Part shown: positions 1 to 11,732 of the stretch, piece after piece
Position numbering within the stretch: position 1 is the stretch's first letter
How the letters are laid out: each line of letters begins with the position of its first letter
NCBI GenBank assembly: GCA_017311185.1
Contig: JAESUZ010000966.1
Coordinates: forward strand, 1-64,000
Length of the DNA stretch: 64,000 bases
Direction: 5' to 3'
From: Proteles cristata cristata
Taxonomy: Eukaryota; Chordata; Mammalia; Carnivora; Hyaenidae
Notes under the pieces: generated by a model
Told to the model about the DNA's origin: nothing
Databases searched by the model: none
Seen by the model: the letters and a program-made list of their open reading frames with translations, nothing else
Program-made: the position numbers and the translations under genes

Positions 1-345
1 CACCTGAAGAAGGCGCCGGCCCCAAACCGCGCGCCCACCGGAAATGGCGCCGGCCCCGAACCGTGCCACCTGAAGAAGGCGCCGGCCCCCAACCGGCTCA
101 CCCACAGAGGAAGGCGCCGGCCTCGAACCGGTGCACCCGCCGGCCTCAAACCGGCTCACCCGCCGGCCTCGAACCGGCTCACCCACATAGGAAGGCGCCG
201 GCCTCGAACCGGTGCGCCCGCCGGCCTCAAACCGACTCACCCGCCGGCCTCGAACCGGCTCACCCACAGAGGAAGGCGCCGGCCTCGAACCGGTGCGCCC
301 GCCGGCCTCAAACCGGCTCGCCCGCCGGCCTCGAACCGGCTCACC
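1..345. repeat. CpG-rich tandem array (VNTR), 81-bp higher-order period
   Basis: Tandem repeat built on the core GCCGGCCTCGAACCGG. From about 100 a higher-order unit recurs every 81 bp: the marker ACCCACAGAGG or ACCCACATAGG starts at 100, 181 and 262. Each unit contains about three 22-33 bp subunits. Positions 1-99 are a more diverged part with AAGGCGCCGGCCCC variants, and the array runs off the left edge. It is extremely CpG-rich compared with the AT-rich DNA around it. It could be the VNTR or 5' UTR part of the retroelement ending at 860, or a GC-rich satellite fragment. Since 81 is a multiple of 3, frames stay open on both strands; this is not evidence of coding. Confidence 0.9.
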
Positions 346-480
346 AGATGGGCACCGTAGGACGTCTCCTCGGTCCCGACCGACTGCTCTATAGCGCGTC
401 CGCCAGAGCCAGTACAGTCCCCGATGCAGATTCCACTCGGCAGAAACCGAAACAAACAGATAAAACAGAAACTGACGCTG
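346..480 (+). other. linker between GC-rich VNTR and L1 3' end
   Basis: Non-tandem, moderately GC-rich segment that starts GATGGGCACCGTAGG and becomes A-rich (AAACCGAAACAAACAGATAA) before stopping at the L1 junction. It has no similarity to any other part of the window. It may be the end of a felid L1 5' UTR or a host-derived module of a composite retroelement. I cannot decide which without a consensus. Confidence 0.5.
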
Positions 481-860
481 AAACAATGAAATCTGGCCAT
501 GTGTAGCAATGTGGATGGACCTTGAGGATGTTATGCTGAGCGAAATAAGTCAGGCAGAGAAGGACATATATCATATGTTTGCACGTATAGGAGGATTAGG
601 AGGAACTTGACGGAGGAACAAGGGGGAGAAGAAGGGGGGAAATGATGGGGGAAAGGGAGAGAGGCAAACCATGAGAGACTCTTGAATGCTGACAAAAACT
701 GAGGACTGATGGGTGTGGGGGGCGGAGATGGGCATGGAGGGCACTTGTGGGGATGAGCACTGGGCATTACATGGAAACCAACTTGACAATAAACTATTTG
801 TAAAAAAATAAAAATAAAAAAAATTTTAATTAAAAAAATTCTTTAATTAAAAAAAAAAGA
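481..860 (+). mobile_element. L1 3' end (ORF2 C-terminus, 3' UTR, poly(A)) joined to VNTR and linker
   Basis: From AAACAATGAAATCTGGCCAT onward the sequence matches the L1 3' ends at 28955-29300 and 54295-54620. It holds the last codons of ORF2, the G-rich polypurine 3' UTR, the terminal GACAATAAACTATTTGT motif and an A-rich tail (801-858). Similarity to the 54.3 kb copy is high but clearly below identity, by eye in the high 80s percent. It is the 3' module of the composite that starts before position 1. The matching left target-site duplication would lie outside the window. Confidence 0.9.
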
Positions 861-1697
861 AATTGATGAAGCAAGAATCATTAACCAGGTTGCCTTTCCC
901 CTTACAGGAAATATTTACCTCTAGAAACAACTAGAACATACAACAGACTGAAGGTACTAGTCATTACACAAATCCGGGGTGCAGTATTGGCCTCCACAAT
1001 GCCAGACAGTCCAGCCCCAAACTCACCTCCACTTAGAATTCCTACACCACAGTAAGAGGCCCCTTCAAGGTACATCAACATTGTCCGCTTGCCTTCAACA
1101 TTTTGAGGAGAAAGGGACCATACCGCCTTGACATTTTTCCCGAAGAAAGAAGTCAGCATTCAGAATAACATGAGAAGCCTCTGTATTTGGCACCATGACC
1201 ATGCATTAAAGAGCTAACTCAGCAGGCCTAGGTTATCCAAATGCTGCACAACCCAAAAGTCTTCAGGATGACCCTTGATAGCCTTCTGGGAGATTCACCT
1301 CCAAACACTTGGAACATCCTTAGTGAGAGAGGGTCTTTGTAAAGCTGGGGCCCTTTTCCACACTAGATACAAATCACACTCTGATTTATCTTGAACACTT
1401 CTTTTTGTTATCTTGGGGCCCTAGGCCACACTGTATCAGTTAGATCTGTGGGGGAGGTGGGTGGTGCTGGAGACGGAGCTAAGGTCAGTCACATGGAGCT
1501 CAATGCTTATGTGACTGACTCCGAAGAAAATCCTGGCCACTAAGATTCCAAGAAACTTTCCTATTTGGCAACACTTTTCAAATGTCATCACACATCGTTG
1601 AAGAGAAAATAAAATGCTGTCTGTGGGACTCCACTGGAAGAGGACAACTGGAAGCCTGTGCCCAGTTTTTCCTGGACACTGCCCTAAGCATCTTTTT
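861..1697. other. no recognised feature
   Basis: Mixed-composition DNA, interrupted by stops in all frames. I recognise no transposon family and no plausible exon. A reverse-strand 85-codon open stretch (902-1159) has no recognisable motif. Confidence 0.5.
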
Positions 1698-1710
1698 CCT
1701 TTGCTAATTT

Positions 1711-1934
1711 TCTTTATTTTATTTATTTTGACAGAGAGAGAGCACTCACGTGTGTGGCACAAGTAGGAGAGGGGCAGAGAGAGAGACAGAGACAGAGACA
1801 GAGAATCCCAAGCAGGCTCCACACTATCAGTGCAGAGCCAGACACGGGCTTGAACTCATGAAACCATGACATCATGATCTGAGCTGAAAACCAAGAGTCA
1901 GACCCTTAGCTGACTGAGACACAGAGGGGTCCCT
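1711..1934 (-). mobile_element. CAN SINE (feline type), reverse
   Basis: Reverse complement of the SINE: the poly(T) side comes first (TTTATTTTATTTATTTTGACAG), then the GA-rich body, CAAGCAGGCTCC, and the tRNA-like head ending ACAGAGGGGTCC. It is flanked by a perfect 13-bp target-site duplication, CCTTTGCTAATTT, at 1698-1710 and 1935-1947. The head is diverged, so it is not among the youngest copies. Confidence 0.95.
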
Positions 1935-1947
1935 CCTTTGCTAATTT

Positions 1948-4381
1948 GTATCTGTAGCCCTTCACTGTAATGAACCATAATGATAAGTACAGCTTTTCTA
2001 AGTTCTGTGAGTCCTTCCAGCAAATCATCCAACTTAACGGTGGTCTTGGGAACCCCCAAGACAATATGTTTGCTTGTTTTCACATAACAGATAAAATAGT
2101 CTTTTGTTGAGAAATTGTACGCAAGCTTTCTTGCACTTATTCGTGCTCACTCTATATATACTGCTCTCCAGAAATGAATTTACCGCTATAAGCAACCATT
2201 TTGACAAACTGCAAGAAAAGACAAGTGTGAAAATGAGAGTTATTTATATTCAGACAAATGGCAGACAAGTCTACACAACAGCCCAAAGGCAAAATATCAG
2301 TAACTCTGGGAGGGAGACAAATTAGCCTGGCATTTTTAATTAAAATCGGGATGCTTCCTGGAATGCATAGGTTTTTTTCAACTTCTCTCTCACCAAAGAC
2401 AAGAGCCACACATTTTTAAATATGTTTCTAAAATAAAAAATGAATACATTAAATTTGAGCATATATTAAAGTACATTGGTTTACCTTTATTTGCTCTTCC
2501 CTGACATCTATGCTGTAATTTGAATTTCCAGAACTAAAATAACTACTCATAAAATGAAAATTTGAAGGCACGAAGGTAAATTCTGTACTGAGTTTTGACT
2601 TCCTGGCATTTTTTTTTTTAACACAGCCCATTTTCATCATTCAAAGCTATTACAAAATGTTCTGGTCTATACAAAGGGGAATAGAGAAAAGAGAGAATAA
2701 AATCCAAGAAGTGAGAAGAGAAAGTAGAAGCAAACCGAATGTTATATCCTGAAACTCCTACCCTTCCTATAGCTCATGAGTTGAAAAACACACTGACAGC
2801 CATGGTAAAGGGACACAAAAGCAGTCTTATCCTTTGGTGCCCTTCCACATTCTTCCTCTTAAGCTGCCTTAACTTTTCTCCTTTCTGGGCAGAGCACTAC
2901 TCAAGGTGATCTCTTGCCTCCTGGGCACGATGACACCACAGGAGCCCAATTTGTTTCCTCTTGTTTCCTGTCTTTTCATAAAGACTCTGGAATGGGTAGA
3001 CGCTGGCTCCCAAACCAGGCAGTCTAACTTTACAATTCAGGTCAGATGTATACTCTCTTTACTCCAGAGTGATTTTCCTATAAGTAGAGTGTAATGGAAG
3101 TAGATGAGAAAGCTTTTGATCTAAAGCTCCAACCATAGATAAAGTCAACTATGAAATAGGCCTGTTACCCCACTCCAATAACTATTGTTTTATAACCTTA
3201 GGTGAAAATTGTCTTGCTGATCCTGGCTCTACATGTAGCCCAATCTAGAAAACTTGGTATCTCTTCTTTCCCTTAAAGATATTTAGTTCTTGTTTAGTCA
3301 TCCTAGGTAAAATATTCAATTCAAATTGGATTAAAGAATTCAATCTCTAATCCAAGTGACTTCTGCAAAGTAGCAAAAGTTACAACATGTTTTTTCTCAT
3401 CTATTCTCCTTGGGCTAGTCTTCATTCCATAAGCTGTGACCAGTGAACACTCCATAACCTGAGATCAGCAGAGGAGCCATTATTTCTACTTGATGTTCTT
3501 CTGTACTACTTTCTGAGCCATTTCCACTGAAGCTGTGTGAATTTCCATTTAACATTCAAGTAACAAATTATCATTCAACTACTATATACCAGGTGCCATA
3601 TTATTTGCCACATTCTATTTCTCATTCAAACTCAGGTGTTTTTGGATAATGGTAGTTCACTGTGCCGCCATTCTCACATAACACTTTTTTCATTTCCACA
3701 GTGACCTTTCATATCTTATACTCAGGAGGAAGTTCTAGTGGGTAATTTTTGTACTACTGAAATGGAAGGTGAGAAATACCTCTGGAGAGAGACTTTTGAT
3801 ACATTTTCTAATACACGTGAATCTATAATATACAGGCAATCAACTAGTCTGAATAACAGTAACAAAAGCTAAACCTAAGGCCACAATTTTGTTTCAAATC
3901 ACCTATTCAAATAAATACGGCAGTAACTACCCTGAGACAACCATTCTTCCAAAACCCCTAGCAAGTATGAAATATGAAGAACATTTCTACAGGTGATTCA
4001 CAACAATCACTAAACATGTGTACGCTTCCTCTCTTGTAGTATTGATTGCGTTGACTCCTAAAGGAGTCTTTAGATTAAAAGTAGCCTCTCAGCTGCCTCT
4101 CCTAGATACCTGGAATGAAGAGTTCATACAGCAATCTTAGGCTAAAAGAAGAAAATAATTGATGTTTATAATCCTGACTTTAAGTAATCATGATGAAGTT
4201 AAATAATAATGAGCATATTACACTTAAGAAGAAGGAAACGTGGGAAGGGAATAAACTATTTTAAAACGATATCCCTATAAAATGGAAGTATATACATAGA
4301 AAAAGCCTTGGAAAGATGTTCACCTGGATGATGCAATGGTTATCTGCAGGCAATAGAATTATGTATGATTTTTAGAAAAAT
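1948..4381. other. 2.4 kb without gene; possible MIR or L2 trace
   Basis: No coding evidence. AT-rich unique-looking DNA. Around 3560-3625 the phrase ACTATATACCAGGTGCCATA resembles a reverse MIR or L2 end but is too short to call. Short open frames at 2104-2325 and 2906-3094 lack homology and splice context. Confidence 0.5.
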
Positions 4382-4389
4382 GTTGTTTG

Positions 4390-4605
4390 GGGTGCCTGGG
4401 TGGCTCAGTCAGTTAAGTGTCCAACTTTGGCTTAGGTCATCATCTCGCAGTCTGTGATTTGAGACGCACAACAGGCTCTGTGCTGACAGATCAGAGCCTG
4501 GAGCCTGCTTCAGATTCTGTGTCTCCCTTTGTCTTTGCCCCTCTCCTTGTGCTGTTTCTCTCTCAAAAGTAAGTAAACATTAAAAAAATTTTTTTTTTTA
4601 AAAAA
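4390..4605 (+). mobile_element. CAN SINE (feline type)
   Basis: Head GGTGCCTGGGTGGCTCAGTC, body GAGCCTGGAGCCTGCTTCAG, TC-rich stretch and T/A tail. An 8-bp target-site duplication, GTTGTTTG, lies at 4382-4389 and 4606-4613. Confidence 0.95.
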
Positions 4606-4706
4606 GTTGTTTGACTAAATTTTCTAATTTTATACAAAAAACATATTTTAAAATTGCTAAGCTATTTTCAATAAAAACAATTAAAATCTCTATGAATACT
4701 GAGAGG

Positions 4707-4814
4707 GGAGTGCCTGGGTGGCTAGGTCAATTGAACACCCAACTCTTGATTTCTGCTCAGGTCATGGTATCAGGGTCGTGGGATTGAGCCCCAGGTCAGG
4801 CTTGCTCACTCTCA

Positions 4815-4872
<58 letters not shown>

Positions 4873-4917
4873 CCACCCCCATCTTCCTGGCTCTCTCTAA
4901 AATTAAAAAAAAAAAAA
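4707..4917 (+). mobile_element. CAN SINE with expanded CT tract
   Basis: tRNA-like head and B-box region are present, but the usual GAGCCTGGAGCC block is missing. The TC body has become a pure (CT)n run at about 4817-4869. The target-site duplication GAATACTGAGAGG / GAATGCTGAGAGG lies at 4694-4706 and 4918-4930 with one mismatch. Confidence 0.93.
4817..4869. repeat. (CT)n microsatellite inside SINE
   Basis: About 26 uninterrupted CT units, grown from the TC-rich body of the surrounding SINE. Its length is likely to be polymorphic. Confidence 0.95.
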
Positions 4918-4969
4918 GAATGCTGAGAGGAACTTAAGGAAGTGGCTTTTAGGATCATAGACATTTATA

Positions 4970-5050
4970 AGTAATATCTTATTAAGATAGTGAAAGCATC
5001 TAGTACAGTGCCTACCTCATAGAAGGTGAGTAATAAATGCTCACAGAATC
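4970..5050 (+). mobile_element. MIR or L2 3'-end trace
   Basis: AGTACAGTGCCTACCTCATA followed by GAGTAATAAATGCTCA resembles the MIR tail (CAGTGCCTGGCACATAGTA, then CTCAATAAATG). Short and decayed. Confidence 0.4.
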
Positions 5051-7528
5051 AGAGGAAAATATGTCTTCCTTTCTACACAAGAAATGATCTTAGCATTTCA
5101 GCTGCACTTAGTTTAAACAGCTGAAATATCCGTTTTTATTAGTAAGCTCAGCAACTGAGTTGTACTTTACATGTTACCTGATAAGCTCTGTTTCTTCCAA
5201 ATTTATCCCATTTGTCAACTTTGGAAACTGCACTGGGCCTCAGGGGAAAAAAATCTTCTATTTGATTACATTAGTTTTGGTTTCGCAACATGGTCAGAAG
5301 CTCAACCCATAAGCATTAGTCTAAATCATTCAAATCTGACCCTAAATTCTCAAACCTTCCCATAAAAAGTGTTAAGGCTCGGAACATTACTGAAATAACC
5401 TCTGTGAAGCCACTAGAAATTCTCTAATGGATGTTTTTCTATAAATTCCAGCATTACCAACACTCAATCACAAGGTAATAAAAGGTTTCATCTCAACAAC
5501 AGGGTGAGTTTTCTTTGCAGCCCTGCATTTCGAAAATACATCCAGATGGAAGTGTGGCTTTTGCAAAGCTGCCTAATTTTGATAAAAAGCTATTTCTTTG
5601 GGCCACATTATCTTATTAATATGCTGACAGAATCCATAAAGGAAATAATAATAATGTGAAGCATAAATCTAAAGAGAGAAAGCAGCTGAGACTTTGGGTA
5701 CTGATGGGCATTCTTTTAGCTTGAAATGTGAAAATGTATTTTAAAAATGCAGTTTGTTACAGCTCCTATTGGTTAATTCATCAGCTTGAACCACATTATT
5801 TTTAAATAAGGAAAATCAGATTCTAGTCAGGACTTGTCTTTGTTGATGATTGACACCTTGAAGAGGGTCCGCTGGGTGGCCTCTTCCCCATGAAAGTGAG
5901 CTGAGCTTGAATCTCAACTATTACTATGGCTGTGGTTAAGGAATCCTTGAACAAATCTGGTAGGATGGGCTTAGGGGATAAAAAGGCATCTGAGAGAAAC
6001 CTCATCCTGCAGAAAGAAACACATGGATGGGAAAAGAAAAAAAAAAAAACTGACCATACAACAAAGCCTGAGTGACTTGAATGGCGCGGTTATCCCACAT
6101 TTGACACAGGACTATCACTCAAATCTGTCCTTGGCCTAGACCCACAGATATATATGCATTCCAAGAATGGAGAGAAAATTGGGTATAAAAGTTGCAAAAT
6201 GCTGTTTCCACAAAAAGCTCTAACACACTGGGAGATAGGCACACTGCTCTGGAAGTCCTCTAACTACACAGGACAAAGTGAAAGAGGGGTGTCTTTGCCA
6301 CAAAGGACTGCTCACCTGTGCCAACATCAGTGCTTTGAATGACCAGAGGAAGCCATCCAGACCAGCAGCAATAGCGTCTGAGGGGAGAATGGCAGCACCC
6401 AGCGGGAGACGGACATTTCCCTCAGTGGTAAGGCAGCAATGATGGAGTGTGGCTAGAAGTGTGCAGAGCACAAGGACCCCGTACCATTCCACTGCCACAC
6501 ACACAGCACATTACACCACCTAACACAGTAAACATCAGTGCCCAGGGGAAACCAGAGCCCAGTAGAAGGCAGTACAGGAGGAGGAATGCCCACCAGAGGC
6601 GCACAACATAAACTGTGTGGGTCTGCAAACTGTATCTGGACACTGAGAAATAACAGGCAGAAAAAAGGAAGAGCAAGATGGAGTTATAGGCTTTGCAAGG
6701 AGCTGGAGGTCTTTTAGGAGTTAAGAAACAAGAGTCCATGAAAATCGAGTTGGAACTATTAATGTTTCTCAGTTTCCTCACCCCTATAATAGAGCTAACC
6801 ATAGTCATACATCAAAGGGACAGTGTGAGTGAAGATGATACATCTAAAGCATCTAGAATAGAATCCAGCGCAGATACTACCGATGTTGTTACTGCTGCTA
6901 TAAAATCATGTGGTGGTATATTTGTTTTTGTTACATATGTGTATATATATATTTTAAGCAAAGGTTAGACTTTAGTTTGAAAATACCAACAATTTGTTCG
7001 TATAGGTACTACACAGTGTAGATTTCTAGAAGCTTAGATATAATCTGCAACGCCGATTCATCTTCAACAATCCCAGAGAAATCTATGGCTATGTAAATAT
7101 GAAGACAACACTGACACAGGATTATTTATGTATTTTCTTAAATTGTATTCACAGATAATTCATTGCATTTTAGAAGATTGTTCCTTGTAACAAATCGTTC
7201 CTATTTCACTAATAGGCGTCATGACTTTCTCTCGATGTCAGTGGGTCACAAGGTTAAGTTTACCAGCTATTCTATTTGTTGTTTAGCACTACGCTTACAA
7301 TGTGTATCACTGCCATCAGATATACTTTGGTGCCCGGTTTGTGTTGACTTGATGAATAATCTCACCCTAAGTATGGAAAACTGATTCAAAGTTCATTTAG
7401 TATACGTATTCCCTATAATTTTTCTTCTTCAAAATATTACTTCACTAAAGTAACAAGGCATGTATTCAAAAGAAACGTACCATCTTAGAGCAAGACTTAA
7501 AGAAATAAAAACATCTTAGTTCCTAAAC
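5051..7528. other. 2.5 kb without gene; repeat-poor
   Basis: No recognisable transposon except a possible trace at its left edge. 5520-5820 is AT-rich, unique-looking and might be conserved noncoding DNA. 6150-6810 is more GC-balanced and has reverse-strand open stretches of 94 and 128 codons (6220-6504, 6422-6808) that overlap in different frames and resemble no protein I know. TATA-rich at 6940-6955. Confidence 0.45.
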
Positions 7529-7538
7529 TCTCAATTGT

Positions 7539-7726
7539 TGGGGCACCTGGGTGGCTTCGTCGGTTGAGCATCCAACTCTTGATTTCAGCTCAGGTCATGA
7601 TCTCAAAGTTCATAAGTTTGAGACTCACAGCAGGTGCAGAGCCTGCTTAGGATTCTCTCTCTTCCTCTCTCTCTGCCCCTTCCCTGTGCTCAATAAATAA
7701 ATGAATGAATGAATGAGTTTCGAATG
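7539..7726 (+). mobile_element. CAN SINE (feline type), short tail
   Basis: Head GGGGCACCTGGGTGGC, GTTTGAGACTCACAG at the B-box position, TC body, and a tail of AATAAATAAATGAATGAATG. The target-site duplication CTCAATTGTT lies at 7529-7538 and 7727-7736. Confidence 0.93.
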
Positions 7727-7736
7727 CTCAATTGTT

Positions 7737-8620
7737 AGCAGTCATTTCAGATACCTTAGGAAAGAAAAGTGAAAAAAAATGATCTTCTGCATACCCGGAA
7801 TTTCTTTCTGGGTACAATCACCAACTGTTGGGAGCTCATGAGTATATATAAGGTTTACTGCAATAATTTGGAGCTATAAGACTACCCTGTTAAGGAACCT
7901 TCGTCACTCTAGCATTTTCTCATATACAACATTGAGTTCTAGCTTCCCATTAGAATATCTTCAAAAAGACTGTAGATGTTTTCACCTATGTCCTAAGCTT
8001 CTAATATGTGTCTCCTCTCTTTCATAACAAACAGAGAAGAGAAGGAAAGGAAGGACAGGCTTACAATAGGTTCCCGGTTTGTACAAGCAGATGGATGAAG
8101 CTGCCATCCACTGAAATAGGTAACCCTGGAAAACCACCATTCAGGAAAAAAACAAAAACAAAACAAAACAGAGCAGCAACAACAACAACAACAAAACTTC
8201 CTGTTCAGGCAAAGTTCTAAGCTTTTCTTTTGTCTTTCAGCACTCTTCAGCACCAAGTACCCGGAAAACTTATATAGTCATCTGTCTATACAGGCCAAGA
8301 CCCTTCTCCTAGGATACCATTCCAGACTATTCCTGACTCCCTTTTTTTTTTTTAACACCAAGCTGACAAGGAAAACCTCCCAGTTCTATGACCTACTTGC
8401 TTAGGAATTTTCTCATTATGGTTTATTTCAGAAATAAATCCAAAGGTATTAATGGAGGAAAAATCTTCTTCCATCCATCTCACCACAATTGGGCTATAAT
8501 AGAAGTTTCCAAAAATTAAAAAAAAAAAAAAAAAGGGAATTTGAGGTCCTAGAGCAAGGTCAGGAAAGGACACATTTTTGTGCAGGTAGACATTTTGTGC
8601 CCATGAAATTAAAATAAACA
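7737..8620. other. no gene; simple-sequence islands
   Basis: Contains a (CAA)n run at about 8172-8196, a T-run at 8342-8354 and an A-run at about 8517-8534. The apparent reading frames through the CAA run are low-complexity artefacts. Confidence 0.5.
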
Positions 8621-8723
8621 GGGGGTGCCTGGCTGGCTCAGTCAGTACAGCATGCGACTCAATCTTGGGGATTTAAGTTTGAACCCCACATTGGGTATAG
8701 AGCCCACTTAAAATTTTAAAAAT
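8621..8723 (+). mobile_element. older short tRNA-type CAN SINE
   Basis: Head GGGGGTGCCTGGCTGGCTCA, then TTTGAACCCCACATTGGGTA and AGAGCCCACTTAAAATTTTA. It lacks the feline TC-rich body and so resembles the ancestral short carnivore SINE. No clear target-site duplication. Confidence 0.85.
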
Positions 8724-9171
8724 TATGATATACAAGTTCCCAGTCTCAATTTAATAGAACATCAAAGAAAAGATAAGAAACCCCAGGCATCCTCTTGCAT
8801 GAAACTTTCTCCAGTTGCCATTAGTCAGAAATGACAACTCTCTGCCAGATTCTCATAGAACTTTCTTTTAAATATTTTTTTACAGAGAACTTACCATTTT
8901 AATATTTTTATCCTATTTACCTGTGCATATGTACTCAACTATACCGAAAACTGACGCAACTCACACTTTCTTTTTTCCCTTGCTCATTCCTTCCCTTCCC
9001 TTGCCAGCTATTACACATACACACACACAACATACACCTTCTGCTTTGCGAACAGTGCATGCTCAGTCAATTCCAATGGAATAAATAGATTTTAAAGTAA
9101 AGATTTTAAAATTCTATTTCTACATAGAGAAAAGCATTCTATTCTGGCATAGGATAAAAAGGCAACATAAG

Positions 9172-9276
9172 TGGGATGCCTGGCTAGCTCAGTCAGTAAG
9201 TAGAACATGTGACTCTTGATCTCCGGGTCCTGAATTCAAATCCCATGTTGGGTGTGGAGCCTGCTTTTTAAAAAAA
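9172..9276 (+). mobile_element. older short tRNA-type CAN SINE
   Basis: TGGGATGCCTGGCTAGCTCA, then CCATGTTGGGTGTGGAGCCT and an A-rich tail, with no TC-rich body. The flanks AAAAAGGCAACATAAG (9156-9171) and GGACAACATAAG (about 9277-9288) form a target-site duplication with one indel. Confidence 0.88.
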
Positions 9277-9784
9277 GGACAACATAAGCAATAAATTTTT
9301 ATCTCTTTTGAGCACAGCCATAATATATATCTTCCAAAACCCTGTCTAACCCACATTTGCTTTTATTTTTATGTCTTTAGCAATCTAAAGAAACTACTTT
9401 AAATGCTTTAACACTATTGACATTTTATTTAATGCCAAATTCAAGTGTTAAGATTTCACCTTAAGATACCATGAGACAAAAGACAAATACACATCTACAG
9501 ATTAGCCAGTAAGAGGACCTCATTCTTTTAGGCCATAATAACACAACATTCATTATCATCTAGAAAAAAAAGTTTAGGATGCTAAATAATAATGGAGACA
9601 AAATTACAAGGAGCATATTTATACTTTTAACAAACAATTTCAATCATTTTAGAAGTAGTCCATTGTTTGCCAATAACAGATATGAAACTAATAGATCATT
9701 AGCTACTCACTAAGACAGCTCCGCAAAGTAACCCTATGGAGCTATACTACTTAGTATTTCTAATTCTTATTACATCAAAATTAT

Positions 9785-9925
9785 TTTCATCTTTCTCCCT
9801 CTACTGGAAATCAAGTTTGATGATGGTAGAGTCTTATCTGTTCTGTTCATTGCTATATTCCCAGCACTGTAAGCAATGACTGGCATGTATGTGTTTAATA
9901 GTTGCTAAATAAGTAACACAATAAA
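9785..9925 (+). mobile_element. L2 3'-end relic
   Basis: Order of motifs matches the L2 3' end: TGATGGTAGAGTCTTATCTG, TTCATTGCTATATTCCCAGC, ACTGGCATGTATGTGTTTAA, TAGTTGCTAAATAAG. Strongly diverged. Confidence 0.65.
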
Positions 9926-11730
9926 TGATATCATTAAGTGTACCAATAGTAACAGAATTTCAGTGTTTTCAATATATTCTATTATTCAAAAATTTTAACT
10001 AACGCAATAGTCCCCAAGGTGTTCCAATCAGTGCTACTTATTATCTTTACCTCCAAAGCTTTGCCATTTTGAAAATCATCACTACAGACAAGCAGAGAAG
10101 TGTTTTGTCTTCTTCAAAGCTGTAAAGGTGGAATCATTTTTAGAATCGCAATATAAATTCAGACACATGCAAAGAATTTAATTTCCTTGGCTTGACGGTT
10201 TATGGTTTTCAGCTATTCACACCAGCTTCATTGGCCAAAAAAATACATAGTTGATCTATAAAGTAGATATACTACTGCATGCTATGTATCGGGGGAAGCG
10301 TTTTCTGCAATGCAAATTTCTTTTAAGACTGAATTGCTCAACAAGCCTTAAACAACATCTTTCTTCTCCCTCTGCCATCTTGCCTCATACACCACCCATC
10401 ATCGACTCCAAGCATGTCTGAGAATTAGTGTTAAATTTCCATGTACTAAGCAAACACGCTGAAAAAACTTGTGGTGTTAAAAGAATATCATTTTTAAAGA
10501 ACAGTACAATTATACCTAATCTCCTCTTCAAACACAAAGAGGTTTCACTGTTGAAAGCCTGTGTTCAATCCCCATTAGCTCATAAACTTTAATGTTCCTA
10601 TTGTCATTTATTTATTGTGTTCTTTGATCATTTCTGACACCACCATTATCAACTTTCTCTGCATTAATGCTATTTTATAACTTCCAAGTAATATAGCAGA
10701 AGCAGCGATAAACTGTCAGCAAGTCAAATGGCTTGACTTTCACAAATGTACCTAATCTTAGTACTGGTTTCTGCTTAATCTAATACTTACACCCCATACT
10801 AGCTCAGGATACTTGTAAAAGCCATGCAGCAAAATCATTTCACAATGCTTAAAACATTGGCCTATGGACCCTCAAGGAATCAGAACTTCATTATTCACAA
10901 ATGCTCCTGGAAATTCACCCGCTAAGTGTAAGTGTTTTCACAGAAACCACATCAAAAATATTAAATATGCTGTAAACGTTTGAGGCTCTTCCACACACTT
11001 AAAACAGAATCTGATAAGGTCCCTTACACACCCTGTAGGGCAATGACATCCAAGAAGATCTTTGTTCTGTAACAGGGAATTATGCACTTGCCCTCACCCC
11101 AACCTGAAAACAAAAATGACATAGCACCACAGCCGGTGAAACATATAAGCAGAGTGGCTCTTGTTGAAGGAAGTCTGGAAGACCAAGAGACCTATAAGCT
11201 GGAAAGCCTGGGAGATCAGGCCACAACCACTAGAAAACCAGGTCTAAAGGCAAAGAAATCAAAGGCCAACGAATCAGGCAACAGATTAGGGCCACAATGG
11301 CTACCACACAGGCAAGGCTAGGATGTGGCGATAGAGATGAAGAAGAAGCAACAAGACAGAAGGTACAATCCAGAGCCTAAGTGAGCCTAGAGCTGCTAGC
11401 TGCCTTCTCAAACTGCTATCTCAAAGACCCCACACTCACAGTAGCCTTGTTGAGCACAACAGTAACTATTTTCCTCTAAAGGTAGTGTGACAGTCAGGAA
11501 CAGTGATTACCTACTATGTAGATTAGGCACAAATACCCAGCAGCATGCCAGGTGCTTAAATTAACATGTCCTGGGAGAAAGCAGTTTTCTTTCCTTTATC
11601 CCCAAAGCTGGTATTAAGGGGCTATTGGCAAGCTCATGCAAACACTGAATAGTCCTTCCAGGTACAGGAATGGATTGACATATATTCATTATGTCTGATT
11701 GGGTCCGACGAAAGGCTTTTTTAAGAGGAT
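9926..11730. other. 1.8 kb without recognised gene or repeat
   Basis: AT-rich, unique-looking DNA. A 79-codon open stretch at 11082-11321 is rich in K, E and Q but has no recognisable domain, no Kozak-like start context and no splice sites I would trust. Confidence 0.45.
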
Positions 11731-11732
11731 GT

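Noticed and set aside
63..509. Open frames of 147 codons (+) and 90 codons (-) across the GC-rich array, with an apparent 27-residue protein repeat
   Set aside because: The DNA period (81 bp) is a multiple of three, so frames stay open automatically. They run into an L1 junction and have no domain.
6220..6808. Possible reverse-strand exon with a CAG/GTGAGC donor-like site (complement of 6310-6318)
   Set aside because: Two overlapping open stretches in different frames, no acceptor I trust, no recognisable protein. A single donor-like word is expected by chance.
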